Shown piece by piece: positions 25,901 to 34,787 of a stretch of 64,000 bases of DNA. This DNA is from Prosthecomicrobium pneumaticum (GTDB taxonomy: Bacteria > Pseudomonadota > Alphaproteobacteria > Rhizobiales > Kaistiaceae), in the NCBI RefSeq assembly GCF_014199915.1, contig NZ_JACHOO010000006.1:124001-188000 (forward strand), given 5' to 3'. The translations under genes and the position numbers were made by a program. Each line of letters opens with the position of its first letter. Position 1 is the stretch's first letter. The notes beneath the pieces were generated by a model that saw only the letters and a program-made list of their open reading frames with translations, did no database searches and was not told where the DNA came from.

Positions 25901-28077
25901 CCGCCCTGGCCGCCCGTGCCGCCGACGCCGCCCGCGCCGCCGACGCCACCGAGGCTCTCGGCGAGAATGGCGGTCTTGCCGGCGACGATCAGGGCGAGCG
26001 GATCGGTCGTGGTGACGGTCGCCGTGCCGCCGGTGCCGCCCGTGCCGCCTTTGCCGCCCGTCCCGCCTTCGCCGCCCATGCCGGCCGAGCCGCCGTCGCC
26101 GGCGATGCTCTGATACTCGATCTGCGCCCCGATGCCGGCGCCGCCCGTGCCGCCCTGGCCGCCGGTGCCGCCCTCGCCGCCGACGCCGCCGGTCCCGCCG
26201 GCACTCCGCGCCGCGATGCCGATCTGCGTCGCCGTCAGCGTGCCGGCATCGAAGGTCGCGGTGGCCGCGCCGCCCGCGCCGCCGGTGCCGCCCGTCGCGC
26301 CGTCGCCGCCGAGACCGCCCGTGCCGCCGGTGCCGCCCGCCCGCTCCGCCGTGCCGAGCAGGCTCGCCGTGAACGCGGTGCCGGCGCCGCCGGTGCCGCC
26401 CTGGCCGCCCGTGCCGCCCTCTCCGCCGGTGCCGCCGACGCCGCCTGTGCTCTCGGCGATAAAGCCGTTCGTCACCGTCGCCGCGCCGAACGTGGCCGAC
26501 AGGTCGACCGTGCCGCCGACACCGCCCGTGCCGCCGGCCCCCGCCGCGCCGCCGACGCCGCCCGTGCCGCCGGAATTCGCCGCCGCGGAGACGAGCGTCG
26601 GCAGCGCGCCGGACGACTCGACCGCCGAGACCGCGTCGGCGCCCGTGCCGCCCTGGCCGCCGGTGCCGCCCTCTCCGCCCGCGCCGCCCTGACCGCCGGT
26701 CGAGGCGAGGTCGGCGAGCATGCCCGCCGTCGCCGTCGCCGGTCCGTCGAGCGAGAAATCGATATCGCCGCCGATGCCGCCCGTGCCGCCCGTGCCGCCA
26801 TTGCCGCCCGTGCCGCCGACACCGCCGACGCCGCCGGAAACCGCATAGGCCGAGGTGTTCGGAACGACGAGCGGCGGGAAGATGATCGCCATCAGAACCG
26901 GCACCGTGCCGGTGTCGCCGACGCCGCCCGCGCCGCCCATGCCGCCCGTGCCGCCGATCTGCGCCGCGCCGCCCGCGCCGCCGGTCGTCGACAGCGTGAA
27001 CGCGGTGGCGCCGCCGACGGTGATCGCCGAGGCTTCGGCCGCATAGGCGAGCGGCGCCGAGGCCCCGCCCGTCGCCCCGTCCGAACCGGCGGGCACGTTG
27101 TCGAGGATCGAGGCGACGGTCAGAACCGTGTCGCCGGTATCGACGAGCTGATAGGTGAAACCGCCCTCGGTCGGGCTGTTCGTCGGCGAGGTATAGGGCA
27201 CGCTGTTGATCGTGTAGATCGCGTCCTGCGACTGCGCGCCGAGCGGCGTCACCGTCACTTCGTTCGGCGGGTCGCCGAAGGTGACCGCAGCAGGCGGGTT
27301 GAGCGCGAGTTCGCTCACCGGCGTGGGGTCGGAACCGGTGAGGATCAGCGTGCCGCCCGCATTGCGCGCCTGCGTCGAGACGGTGAAATCATGGCCGTCG
27401 CCGATCTCGCCCGAAACGGTCAGCACCGTCACGGTGGTCGGCGGCGTGCCCGGAATGGTGACGTCCGCCGTCTCGGCGGCGAAGGTCGCGCCCGTCCAGC
27501 TGTGGCCGTTGATCGCCGTCTCGACATCGGCCAGCGTCGAGCCGGCCGGCATGGCGATCGTCACCGCGGATTCCCCCTCCGGGGTGATCACGATGTCGAA
27601 AGCGTTGCCGCTGTTGAGCGGCGTCGAGGCGGTGAGGGCCGTGCCCGTCCCTGTGCTCAGCGTCATCGCGCTGGCGAGCTGCGAGACGGAGACGGTATAG
27701 GTGCCGGCGTCCGGCGTGCCGCTCGGGCTCGCGGTGACGCTCGTGCCGCTCGCGCTGATCGTGGTCGACGACGCCCCGCTCGGCGCGTCGATGCCGGTGC
27801 CGCCGGCATGCGTCGTGTAGCTGCCGAAGCTGTAGAAAGCGGCGCAGGCGATGCCCCAGCTCATCTGATCGCAGGAATAGCTCGCCGCGCTGCCGGTCGT
27901 GCCGGAAAGGCCGGTGCCGGGAATGCCCGTGACCGGATCGGCCGCCGTTCCCGTGTCGCTCTGGCTGGTCGGTGTGGTGTAGTCGACCGGATCCGCGGAG
28001 GCGGCCCCGCCTCCCAGAACCAGCGACAACAGAACGAACGCGCAACTCGAGCGCGCAGAGAAAGAAGATTGCCGCAT
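22909..28077 (-). CDS. Giant glycine-rich autotransporter, FliD-like N-terminal part
   Basis: A 1,722-residue protein from ATG 28077 (GGGGGCTGAA before it). A signal peptide ends near GGGAASA-DPV (about 29). Residues about 90-340 resemble FliD/flagellar cap N-terminal segments (TYTVSVSQLASAMTL, TLADVETAINGHSW, AIYTINSVPYTSPTN). Residues about 370-810 are GG-x repeats of the type GGTGGxGG, like PE_PGRS proteins. Then come beta-helix-like repeats with SNAG and NDA phrases, a linker and a C-terminal type V beta-domain of about 290 residues ending in AHHF. It should export its passenger through its own barrel. Repeats make the gene prone to length change. The passenger's role is unknown; adhesion is likely. 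Confidence 0.88.
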   Translation of the reverse strand: MRQSSFSARSSCAFVLLSLVLGGGAASADPVDYTTPTSQSDTGTAADPVTGIPGTGLSGTTGSAASYSCDQMSWGIACAAFYSFGSYTTHAGGTGIDAPSGASSTTISASGTSVTASPSGTPDAGTYTVSVSQLASAMTLSTGTGTALTASTPLNSGNAFDIVITPEGESAVTIAMPAGSTLADVETAINGHSWTGATFAAETADVTIPGTPPTTVTVLTVSGEIGDGHDFTVSTQARNAGGTLILTGSDPTPVSELALNPPAAVTFGDPPNEVTVTPLGAQSQDAIYTINSVPYTSPTNSPTEGGFTYQLVDTGDTVLTVASILDNVPAGSDGATGGASAPLAYAAEASAITVGGATAFTLSTTGGAGGAAQIGGTGGMGGAGGVGDTGTVPVLMAIIFPPLVVPNTSAYAVSGGVGGVGGTGGNGGTGGTGGIGGDIDFSLDGPATATAGMLADLASTGGQGGAGGEGGTGGQGGTGADAVSAVESSGALPTLVSAAANSGGTGGVGGAAGAGGTGGVGGTVDLSATFGAATVTNGFIAESTGGVGGTGGEGGTGGQGGTGGAGTAFTASLLGTAERAGGTGGTGGLGGDGATGGTGGAGGAATATFDAGTLTATQIGIAARSAGGTGGVGGEGGTGGQGGTGGAGIGAQIEYQSIAGDGGSAGMGGEGGTGGKGGTGGTGGTATVTTTDPLALIVAGKTAILAESLGGVGGAGGVGGTGGQGGTGGEAGHVATPLTESAGVSGDGGAGGQGGTGGVGGGGGNGGAVVVTNVATLATTGADHASAILAQSLGGIAGGAGAAGAAGAAGLGGEGGSEESCNTDVVPLCKTATWTAGADGTLGLAGTAGAPSDVGGSGGTVTVTNHGAVGTVGTRSDGITALSVGGVNGDGFYVAQNLFWDGTPVGAQAGAAGAVTVTNDAALTVAGDESAGIMALSIATDADSGDVTVSNAGTVRLGGASSYGVVARSMVYDPVGVGQSGDVSVSNAGGVIEGFTAIGLYASSESEIGDSGTVSIDNTGGRVASTAAGTNSAVLGESLSATGDSGPVSFDNTDGVVDWNGTFRAVRLVSSAASGDAGDVTATSSGSIACAGAGCIALEVESTGAGTLGDLTVTNKGLISGGTGGQAIALVGGATNSVVNDAEGDLEDPATLVTLGGIADTVISGTSGNDSIENRNGGLIVGSIWLGSGTNALLNGAGSTYDSGKTVYLGSGNLFTNNGYFSPGGVDSVMSASNANGLTTITGNYLQNADAQLVVDIAFQTGAPALDYTDFVAVTGTAQLDGYVTLNPATGAGKPGTFHIPILSAAGGLTDDGLSIYPTFSTGTPSTTAVFQASLDFEDGSPDTLYLDYDVDYAPDGLTPNANRYGEAVNAIQSFGVPAYQVIADELLQIPTLPELQAAYDSLDGEALNAVPGATFAARAAFASAMLGQADGAIGCRFDPQRPLPECAEESEAWFGATRLEGDRDGNPNTATTEQTVNDLSGGYQRRLSPNALVGVAFSMGDAPFSVPDRWSSGSVVSQTLGLYAAAWSDAGPYVKGLVTGGRTENGISRLALGRLVTGSFDAAALGMAAEVGVRHQFGGLAISPFVLAQLDWLKQPSWSEDEPIYGNHYDGSDVYSRIVSAGARFDLLGPVGENLLFGATGRVAYAHQFDTDRSLTAYSLAAPGFRWMVEGLSSPADIVEADLGLTLRDIEGFLDLTGKGLVRAYSGGWATGAQFSLAHHF

Positions 28078-28234
28078 TTCAGCCCCCGGACGCCTAGAGG
28101 ACGCCCCACTCTCAGGGAGCACGCATCGGACGCCTATCGCAAGGGCACTTGCCGCCGACGAAGGCGGGCGCGACGAAAATCCGATCCATTTTGGAGTTAA
28201 TCTGCCTGATGATAAGGCATAAATATATCTCCGT

Positions 28235-28246
28235 TAGACATGTCTA
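28235..28246. promoter_or_regulatory. 12-bp palindrome TAGACATGTCTA
   Basis: A perfect palindrome directly beside the AT-rich tract. A looser TGCCT/AGGCA inverted repeat lies at 28203-28219. It may bind a regulator of either divergent gene; the regulator is unknown. Confidence 0.4.
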
Positions 28247-28288
28247 GACTCCCGCATCGGTTGTGGCGGGATGAAATTCGGCGGCCAG

Positions 28289-28313
28289 GGAACTTTATCG
28301 TTCCCTCTCTGTT
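28289..28313 (+). promoter_or_regulatory. EcfG (general stress sigma factor) promoter candidate
   Basis: GGAAC (28289-28293), 16 bp, then TGTT (28310-28313) match the alphaproteobacterial EcfG pattern GGAAC-N16/17-CGTT with one mismatch. It lies 100 bp before the first gene of the osmoprotectant transporter, a fitting target. The -35 also lies in a 7-bp inverted repeat (AGGGAAC/GTTCCCT, 28287-28306). Confidence 0.5.
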
Positions 28314-28412
28314 CTAGCCATGCGAGACTGCTCGTCGGGGAGCCGCGGGCGCCCTATGTCCGAACGTACGCTCCGGTCGTGCGAAGGCCGGCCGATCACA
28401 GGGGGTAAGGCC

Positions 28413-29324
28413 ATGATCCGTTGGAAATCCGCGGCCGCCGGGCTCGCGCTGCTGCTCTCCGCCGGGCTCGGCGCGGCGCAGGCGGTGACCGTCTCGTCGA
28501 AGATCGACACCGAGGGCACGCTCCTCGGCACGATGATCGCGCTGGCGCTCGAGGCGAAGGGAATCGGCGTCGAGAACCGCGTCGCGCTCGGGGCGACGCC
28601 GGTCGTCCGGCAGGCGCTGCTCGCCGGGGAAATCGACATTTATCCGGAGTATACCGGTAACGCCGCCTTCTTCTTCAACAAGGCGGACGATCCGCTCTGG
28701 AAGGATGCCGCGAAGGCCTATGAGACGGCGAAGACCCTCGACGGCGCGGCGAACGGCATCGTCTGGTTGACGCCGGCGCCCGCCAACAACACCTGGGCGA
28801 TCGCGATTCGGGGCGATGTGGCGAAGGAGAACGGCCTCGCCACCCTCAGCGATTTCGGCAAGTGGGTGACGGAAGGCGGCACGGTGAAGCTCGCCGGCTC
28901 GGCCGAATTCGTCAATTCCGCCGCCGCCCTGCCGGCCTTCCAGTCGACCTATGGTTTCACCCTGAAGCCCGATCAGCTGCTCGTGCTTTCGGGAGGCGAC
29001 ACCGCGGCGACGATCAAGGCGGCGGCCGAGCGGACCGACGGCGTCAACGCCGCCATGGTCTATGGCACGGATGGCGGCATCTCGGCCGTCGGCCTCGTCG
29101 TGCTCGAGGACGACAAGAGCGTGCAGCCGGTCTATCAGCCGACGCCGATCATCCGCAAAGCCGTGCTCGACGCCGATCCGCAGATCGCCGGGATCCTGAA
29201 GCCGGTGTTCGAGAGCCTCGATCTCGCGACGCTGCAGGACCTCAACGCCCGCGTCCAGGTCGGTGGCGAGTCCGCTTCCGAGGTCGCGAGGGATTATCTG
29301 CGCGCGCGGGGCCTCGTCGAATAG
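28413..29324 (+). CDS. yehZ: Osmoprotectant ABC transporter, substrate-binding protein (YehZ/OsmF type)
   Basis: A 303-residue protein from ATG 28413 with GGGGGTAAGG upstream. The signal peptide is about 24 residues, ending AAQA-VTV. The mature part matches the OpuAC/ProX-like family of quaternary-amine binding proteins: SSKIDTEGTLLGTMIA, EIDIYPEYTGNAAFFF and VYGTDGGISAVGLVVLEDD are typical of YehZ-like members. It should bind a betaine or other compatible solute in the periplasm. It is the first of four co-oriented genes with an EcfG-like promoter. Confidence 0.92.
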   Translation: MIRWKSAAAGLALLLSAGLGAAQAVTVSSKIDTEGTLLGTMIALALEAKGIGVENRVALGATPVVRQALLAGEIDIYPEYTGNAAFFFNKADDPLWKDAAKAYETAKTLDGAANGIVWLTPAPANNTWAIAIRGDVAKENGLATLSDFGKWVTEGGTVKLAGSAEFVNSAAALPAFQSTYGFTLKPDQLLVLSGGDTAATIKAAAERTDGVNAAMVYGTDGGISAVGLVVLEDDKSVQPVYQPTPIIRKAVLDADPQIAGILKPVFESLDLATLQDLNARVQVGGESASEVARDYLRARGLVE

Positions 29325-29348
29325 CGGCCCGCGCGGGCAGGGCTCCCC

Positions 29349-30530
29349 GTGTCCTCCGCCACCGTGGAACCGGCCGCGCGAGGCGGCCGGCTCGATCCGC
29401 TCGGCGTCGTGCTCGCGGTGACCGGTCTCGCCGGTCTCCTCCTGCCCTTCGCGCTGGCGCGCGCCAACCGGCTCGTCGCGGGCACGGCGGAAAGCCTCGT
29501 CGCGGCGCTGCCGCCCGGCGCGGCGGCGGCCACCCTCGCGGTGCTCGCCGCGGCGCTCGGGCTCGCGCTGCCGCGGACCGGCCCGTGGCTGCGGCTCGCC
29601 GCCGGCGTCGCCGGCCTCGCCGCGCTGGCGCTCGCCATCGGCCTCGTCCCGCAGCACCTCGTCGCCGAGGGCGACCGGCTCGCCCGGGTCGGCCCGGGCG
29701 CCGGCTTCTGGCTGCTCGTCCTCGTCTTCGCCATGCTCCTCGCCGACGCGACCGCGCGGCTTTCGCTTTCCCCGGCAGCCCGGCTCGGCCTCCTCGCCGC
29801 CGCAATCCTCGCCGTCGCCGGCCTGTTCGCCTCGGGCCATTTCGACGGCCTGTCGATCCTGCGGGAATACGCGAACCGGGCGCCCGCCTTCTGGCGCGAG
29901 GGGGCACAGCACATCCGCCTCGCGGTCGGCTCGCTCGCCGCCGCCGCGATCGTCGGCCTGCCGCTCGGCATCGCCTGTGCGCGCCGGCCCGGCCTGCGCG
30001 CCGCCGTGCTGCCGGTCCTCAACATCGTCCAGACCGTGCCGTCGATGGCGATGTACGGCCTGATGATGGTGCCGCTCGCGCTCCTCGCCGCCCATGTGCC
30101 GCTCGCCGCCGCGCTCGGCATCCGCGGCATCGGCGCGGCGCCCGCCCTGATCGCGCTCTTCCTCTATTCCCTGCTGCCGATCGCGGCGAACACGGCGATC
30201 GGCATAGCCGGCGTGCCGACGAGCGTGCTCGAGGCCGCCGACGGCATGGGCATGACGCCCCGCCAGCGGCTGTTTCGGGTCGAGCTGCCGCTCGCTCTGC
30301 CGGTCATCCTCGCCGGCATCCGCATCGTGCTGGTCCAGAATATCGGCCTCGTCACCATCGCCGCGCTGATCGGCGGTGGCGGCTTCGGCACCTTCGTCTT
30401 CCAGGGCATCGGCCAGGCGGCGACCGATCTCGTCCTCCTCGGCGCCCTGCCGACCATCGCTCTCGCCTTCGTCGGCGCGGTTCTCCTCGACGCCCTGATC
30501 GACGCGCTCGAAAGGACGCCCCCGCCATGA
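29349..30530 (+). CDS. yehY: Osmoprotectant ABC transporter permease (YehY type)
   Basis: A 393-residue membrane protein from GTG 29349. About four hydrophobic segments in the first 160 residues precede the permease core, which holds NIVQTVPSMAMYGLMM and the coupling-loop phrase EAADGMGMTPRQRL typical of OpuBB/YehY. The long N-terminal membrane extension is what distinguishes YehY from YehW. It ends with an ATGA overlap into the ATPase gene. Confidence 0.92.
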   Translation: MSSATVEPAARGGRLDPLGVVLAVTGLAGLLLPFALARANRLVAGTAESLVAALPPGAAAATLAVLAAALGLALPRTGPWLRLAAGVAGLAALALAIGLVPQHLVAEGDRLARVGPGAGFWLLVLVFAMLLADATARLSLSPAARLGLLAAAILAVAGLFASGHFDGLSILREYANRAPAFWREGAQHIRLAVGSLAAAAIVGLPLGIACARRPGLRAAVLPVLNIVQTVPSMAMYGLMMVPLALLAAHVPLAAALGIRGIGAAPALIALFLYSLLPIAANTAIGIAGVPTSVLEAADGMGMTPRQRLFRVELPLALPVILAGIRIVLVQNIGLVTIAALIGGGGFGTFVFQGIGQAATDLVLLGALPTIALAFVGAVLLDALIDALERTPPP

Positions 30531-31456
30531 TCGAGATCGACGGCCTCTCCCGCCGCTTCGGCGACGTGCTCGCCGTCGACGACGTATCGATGACGATCGA
30601 GAGGGGCAGCATCACCGCGCTGGTCGGCGCCTCCGGCAGCGGCAAGTCGACGCTTCTGCGGATGATCAACCGGCTGATCGAGCCGACCGCCGGCACGGTG
30701 CGGATCGACGGGCGCGACACCGCCACGGTGCCGCACGAGACGCTGCGGCGCGGCATGGGCTATGTCATCCAAGGCAACGGCCTCTTCCCGCACTGGACGG
30801 TGGCGCAGAACATCGCCACCGTGCCGCGCCTCGTCGGCTGGCCGAAGGCGCGCATCGCGGCGCGCGTCGATGCCCTTCTCGATCTGTTCGGCCTCGATCC
30901 GGCGGCCTACCGCGACAAATATCCGGCGCAGCTCTCGGGCGGCCAGCAGCAGCGTGTCGGCGTCGCCCGCGCGCTCGCCGCGGAACCCGCCGTGATGCTG
31001 ATGGACGAGCCCTTCGGCGCGCTCGATCCGATCATCCGCGCCCAGGCGCAGCGCGATCTCGGCGCCATCCAGCGCCGCCTCGGCACGACGATCGTCCTCG
31101 TCACGCACGATATGGAGGAGGCGATCCGCCTCGCCGACCGGATCGCCGTGATGCGCGCCGGCCGGCTGCTCCAGGATGCGACGCCGGCCGCCCTCCTCGC
31201 CGACCCGGCGCCCGGCTATGTCGCCGAGCTCGTCGGCGCGTCGGACCGCGCCTTCCGCCTGCTCTCGCTGCGGCCGGCCGCCGAGCTCGCCGAGCCGGGC
31301 ACCGCCGACGGCCCGCCGCTCGATGCCGATGTGAGCCAGCGCGAGGCGCTCGGCGCGCTGCTGTCGCGCGGCGCCGACGCCGTGCCGCTCGCCGGGCCGG
31401 AGCCGCGCATCGTCACGCTCGCCGCGCTCCGCCGCCGGGCGGAGGTCCCGTCGTGA
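30527..31456 (+). CDS. yehX: Osmoprotectant ABC transporter ATP-binding protein (YehX type)
   Basis: A 309-residue ATPase. Walker A is GASGSGKST (about 36), the Q-loop is YVIQGNGLFPHWTV, the signature is LSGGQQQRVGVARAL, Walker B is VMLMDEPFGALD and the H-loop is LVTHDMEEA. The C-terminal 70 residues form a regulatory tail as in other OpuCA-like proteins, with no intact CBS pair. It overlaps both neighbours by 4 bp. Confidence 0.95.
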   Translation: MIEIDGLSRRFGDVLAVDDVSMTIERGSITALVGASGSGKSTLLRMINRLIEPTAGTVRIDGRDTATVPHETLRRGMGYVIQGNGLFPHWTVAQNIATVPRLVGWPKARIAARVDALLDLFGLDPAAYRDKYPAQLSGGQQQRVGVARALAAEPAVMLMDEPFGALDPIIRAQAQRDLGAIQRRLGTTIVLVTHDMEEAIRLADRIAVMRAGRLLQDATPAALLADPAPGYVAELVGASDRAFRLLSLRPAAELAEPGTADGPPLDADVSQREALGALLSRGADAVPLAGPEPRIVTLAALRRRAEVPS

Positions 31457-32319
31457 GGATCGCGGTCGACAGACGGCGGGTCGATCCGCTCCGCCCTTCG
31501 CGCGTGCCGGCCGGCGCGGCGTCGGACGCCCGGCCGGCCGATCCCGCCGCGGCCCGCCCGGCCGGGCTGCTCCGGCGCGCCCTGCCCGCCGTTCTCCGCC
31601 TCGCCGCGCTGGCGCTCCTCCTCGCCTTCCTCTTCATGCCCGAGCGTTTCGCGCCCCTCTTCGCGCCGCTGACGCAGAATGGCGCGCCGGCGATCTATGC
31701 CCGCACCAGCCTCGTCGACCTGACGCTCGGCCATCTCGGCCTCGTCTTCGGCGCGACGCTCGCCGGCGGGCTCGTCGCGCTCGCCCTCGGCATCCTCGTC
31801 ACCCGGCCGCGCGGCGCCGCCTTCCTGCCGCTGTCGCGCACCCTCGTGCAGATCGGCCAGACCTTTCCGCCCGTCGCCGTGCTCGCCCTCGCCGTGCCGG
31901 CGGTGGGCTTCGGCGCCGAGCCGACGCTGATCGCGCTCTTCCTCTACGGCCTGCTGCCGATCTTCGAAAACACGCTCGCCGGGCTGCGCGACGTGCCGGC
32001 GGCGGCGATCGAGGCTGCCCGCGGCATGGGCATGACGCCGCGCCAGCGGCTGTTGCGCGTCGAGCTGCCGCTCGCCCTTCCCGTCATCCTCGCCGGGCTC
32101 CGCCTCTCGGTGACGATCAATATGGGCACCGCGACGATCGGCTCGACCGTCGCGGCGACGAGCCTCGGCGAGGTCATCCTCGCCGGCCTGCAATCGGGCA
32201 ACACCGCCTTCATCCTCGAAGGCGCGCTCGTCGTGGCGACGATCGCCGTGCTCGTCCACGACGCGCTGCTGATCCTCGAGCGCCGGGTCGGCCGCCGGGC
32301 GGCCGGCGCCGCGGCCTGA
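31453..32319 (+). CDS. yehW: Osmoprotectant ABC transporter permease (YehW type)
   Basis: A 288-residue permease from GTG 31453, overlapping the ATPase stop (GTGA). After an atypical Arg/Ala/Pro-rich 45-residue cytoplasmic lead come five to six membrane segments and the coupling loop AARGMGMTPRQRLLRVELPL, nearly the same phrase as in YehY. It completes the four-part transporter and converges with the next gene, leaving only 3 bp between them. Confidence 0.92.
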   Translation: MRIAVDRRRVDPLRPSRVPAGAASDARPADPAAARPAGLLRRALPAVLRLAALALLLAFLFMPERFAPLFAPLTQNGAPAIYARTSLVDLTLGHLGLVFGATLAGGLVALALGILVTRPRGAAFLPLSRTLVQIGQTFPPVAVLALAVPAVGFGAEPTLIALFLYGLLPIFENTLAGLRDVPAAAIEAARGMGMTPRQRLLRVELPLALPVILAGLRLSVTINMGTATIGSTVAATSLGEVILAGLQSGNTAFILEGALVVATIAVLVHDALLILERRVGRRAAGAAA

Positions 32320-32322
32320 GCC

Positions 32323-33438
32323 TCAGCGCGCCGAGAGCAGCGCCGAGAGGTCGGTGTAGCGCGCCGCATCGGCGCGCACGAAGCCGCCCGCGAAGCGCCG
32401 CTCGATCGCGTCATAGGCCTCGGGCTGCCAGGCCGCCATGCCGGTGAGCGTGCTCGAAAGCGTCCGCTTCGCCTCCTCCGGCAGGTCGCGCCGCACGACA
32501 TGCGGCCCGAAGGGAACGCCCGGCGCCTCGAACAGGACGACGAGATCGTCCGGCGCGACGAGCCCTTCCGCCGCGAGGTCGGCGACCGGCCCGGAGCCGG
32601 GCGCCGTGCCGAAGCCGGACGGCGCGGTCGTCCAGACGGTGGCGAGGTCGGCCCGGCCGGAGAGGAGGTCGAGCACCGGCGCCTCGTCGTCCTCGCGCGC
32701 CACGATCCGTCCGAAGAATTCCTCGGGCGCCGTGCCCGCAGCGCCGAGCGCACCGAAGGGGACGAGCCGGCCGGCGAGCGAGGTCTCGGGTCCGACCGCG
32801 ATCGTCCGGCCCGCCGCCTCGGAGAGCAAATGCGGCCCGTCCCGCCGGCCGACGATCATCGACCGGAAGCCGGTCGACCCATCGGCCGTCGTGGGCTGGA
32901 CGAGCGGCTCGACGCAGGCGCAGCGCGCATCGGCCGCGACATAGGCGGCCGCCGACAGCACGGCATAGTCGACCGCGCCGGACGCCGTCGCCGCGACGAG
33001 CGCGCCGGTGTCCTTTGCCGGCACGAGCTGGACGTCGATGCCGAGGGCGCGGGCGAGCGCGCTGCGGAAGGGCTCGGCCTGCGCCTGCCGGTAGGCGGGG
33101 TTCGCGCCGGCGAGAAGGCCGACCCGCAGCACCGGCAGCGCCGCCCGCCAGTCGGCCGGCGGCACGACCGGATCGGCGGGCGTCGACCCCGTCGTCTCCG
33201 GCCCCGAAGTCTCCGGTCCCAAGGTCTCCGGCCCGAAGGTCCCCGGCCCGCTGCCCTCGGCCCCGAAGGTCGCCGAGACGCGCGCCGGATCCTGCTCTTC
33301 TTCCCCGCCGAGGTCCGCCCCGGCCTCGTCCGCCGAGACCGCCTGCTCCGGCGCCCCGTCCTGCGCGAAGCCGTGCGGCGCGCCGGCGAGGGTCGCGGCG
33401 AGAAGAAGGGCGGCGAGACGCGGCGCGGTGCGGATCAC
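32323..33438 (-). CDS. PhnD-like phosphate/phosphonate-type binding protein
   Basis: A 371-residue protein. GTG 33438 has GGCAGGAG upstream and overlaps the deoB stop (GTGA). The signal peptide ends near GFA-QDG (about 25). A low-complexity acidic and GPET-repeat linker (about 30-90) precedes the binding domain ([36 protein letters not shown]), typical of PhnD/PtxB-like proteins. No permease or ATPase lies nearby, so it is an orphan that may serve a distant transporter or as a sensor. Ligand unknown. Confidence 0.8.
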   Translation of the reverse strand: MIRTAPRLAALLLAATLAGAPHGFAQDGAPEQAVSADEAGADLGGEEEQDPARVSATFGAEGSGPGTFGPETLGPETSGPETTGSTPADPVVPPADWRAALPVLRVGLLAGANPAYRQAQAEPFRSALARALGIDVQLVPAKDTGALVAATASGAVDYAVLSAAAYVAADARCACVEPLVQPTTADGSTGFRSMIVGRRDGPHLLSEAAGRTIAVGPETSLAGRLVPFGALGAAGTAPEEFFGRIVAREDDEAPVLDLLSGRADLATVWTTAPSGFGTAPGSGPVADLAAEGLVAPDDLVVLFEAPGVPFGPHVVRRDLPEEAKRTLSSTLTGMAAWQPEAYDAIERRFAGGFVRADAARYTDLSALLSAR

Positions 33439-34652
33439 AGAAAACTCCTGCCATGGCGGCCGGGGGAAAGGCCGAGATGGGCGGCGACACTCTCGCCGAT
33501 CGCCGCGAAGGTCGGCAGCACCCCGGCGTCGCGGCCGGCGATGCCGGGGCCGAAGGCGAGCACGGGCACCTGTTCGCGGGTGTGGTCGGTGCCGCGCCAG
33601 GTCGGGTCGCAGCCATGGTCGGCGGTGATCACCGCGAGATCGCCCGGCCGTAGCGCGGCCTCGATCTCCGGCAGCCGCGCATCGAAGGCCTCGAGCGCCG
33701 CGGCATAGCCGGCGACATCGCGGCGGTGGCCGTAGAGGCTGTCGAAATCGACGAGGTTCGCGAAGACGAGATCGCCCGCGCCGGCCTCGCCGAGCGCGGC
33801 GAGGGTCGCGTCGACGAGCGCCATGTTGCCGCTCGCCTTGTAGAGCTTCGAGGTGCCGCGATGGGCGAAGATGTCGCCGATCTTGCCGACGGCGCGGGTC
33901 GTGCCGCCGGCCGCGACGACGCGGTCGAGCAAGGTCGGCTCGGGCGGCGGCACGGCATAGTCGCGCCGGTTCGCCGTGCGCTCGAACTGGCCGGCCCGTT
34001 CGCCGGTGAAGGGCCGCGCGATCACCCGGCCGATGCCGAGCGGATCGACGAGGCGGCGCGCCGTCTGGCACAGCCGATAGAGCCGGTCGAGCCCGAAATG
34101 CGTCTCGTGGGCGGCGATCTGCAGCACGGAATCGGCGGAGGTGTAGAGGATCGGCTTGCCGGTCCGGATGTGCGCCTCGCCGAGCGCCTCGATGATCTCG
34201 GTGCCGGAGGCGTGGCGGTCGCCGAGAATGCCGGGCAGCCCGCCCTCTTCCACGATCGCCGCGGTGAGCGCGGCAGGAAAGGTCGGCTGCGTCGCGGGAA
34301 AATAGCCCCAGTCGAAGAGAACCGGCACGCCGGCGATCTCCCAGTGGCCGGACGGCGTGTCCTTGCCCTTCGAGCGTTCCGCGGCATGGGCGGCGATGCC
34401 GGCCGGCGGCGGCGCGGCAAGGCCGGCCGGCAGAATTCCGGTCGCGCCGCGCGCGGCATGGCCGAGGCCGAGCCGGTCGAGATGCGGCAGGCGGAGCGGC
34501 CCGGCGCGGCAGCCCGCCCGGTCGGCGGCCCCGGCGGCGGCGGCCGCAGCGATATGGCCGATCGTGTCGGCGCCCTCGTCGCCATAGGCGGCGGCGTCCG
34601 GCGCACCGCCGATGCCGACGGAATCGAGCACGATCAACACGGCACGCGGCAT
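33435..34652 (-). CDS. deoB: Phosphopentomutase
   Basis: A 405-residue protein starting [20 protein letters not shown] (metal-binding Asp), with [41 protein letters not shown] and [19 protein letters not shown] (Asp/His ligands) all in order. It interconverts ribose-1- or deoxyribose-1-phosphate and the 5-phosphate in nucleoside salvage, using two Mn ions. The length is standard. It is divergent from upp, so the two salvage genes share a control region (34653-34787). Confidence 0.96.
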   Translation of the reverse strand: MPRAVLIVLDSVGIGGAPDAAAYGDEGADTIGHIAAAAAAGAADRAGCRAGPLRLPHLDRLGLGHAARGATGILPAGLAAPPPAGIAAHAAERSKGKDTPSGHWEIAGVPVLFDWGYFPATQPTFPAALTAAIVEEGGLPGILGDRHASGTEIIEALGEAHIRTGKPILYTSADSVLQIAAHETHFGLDRLYRLCQTARRLVDPLGIGRVIARPFTGERAGQFERTANRRDYAVPPPEPTLLDRVVAAGGTTRAVGKIGDIFAHRGTSKLYKASGNMALVDATLAALGEAGAGDLVFANLVDFDSLYGHRRDVAGYAAALEAFDARLPEIEAALRPGDLAVITADHGCDPTWRGTDHTREQVPVLAFGPGIAGRDAGVLPTFAAIGESVAAHLGLSPGRHGRSFL

Positions 34653-34787
34653 CGGACCTCACCCCTCACGGACGGATCGGCGAGGATAGGCCGCAGGCCC
34701 GGACGGGGACAAGCGCGGCGCACGCTTGCAGCGCGGCGGAACGGCGCTAACGTGGACGCGAAACGAGCGAGCGATGAGGAACACGCG

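Larger units (their letters stand above)
28078..28412. other. Divergent control region, autotransporter / osmoprotectant operon
   Basis: This 335-bp gap is the most AT-rich part of the neighbourhood (ATAAATATATCT near 28219-28230). It holds a 12-bp palindrome and an EcfG-like promoter, listed separately. The open frame crossing it on the plus strand has no family features. Confidence 0.5.

Noticed and set aside
24181-28200. A 1,339-codon plus-strand open frame
   Set aside because: It is antisense to the glycine-rich autotransporter; GC-rich codon bias keeps the opposite frame open. Its translation is Arg/Ala/Asp-rich with no domain.
28862-31456. The long reading frame before the YehX ATPase as one large fusion protein
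   Set aside because: The upstream part is an out-of-frame shadow of the YehZ and YehY genes; the ATPase starts at ATG 30527 with an ATGA overlap.
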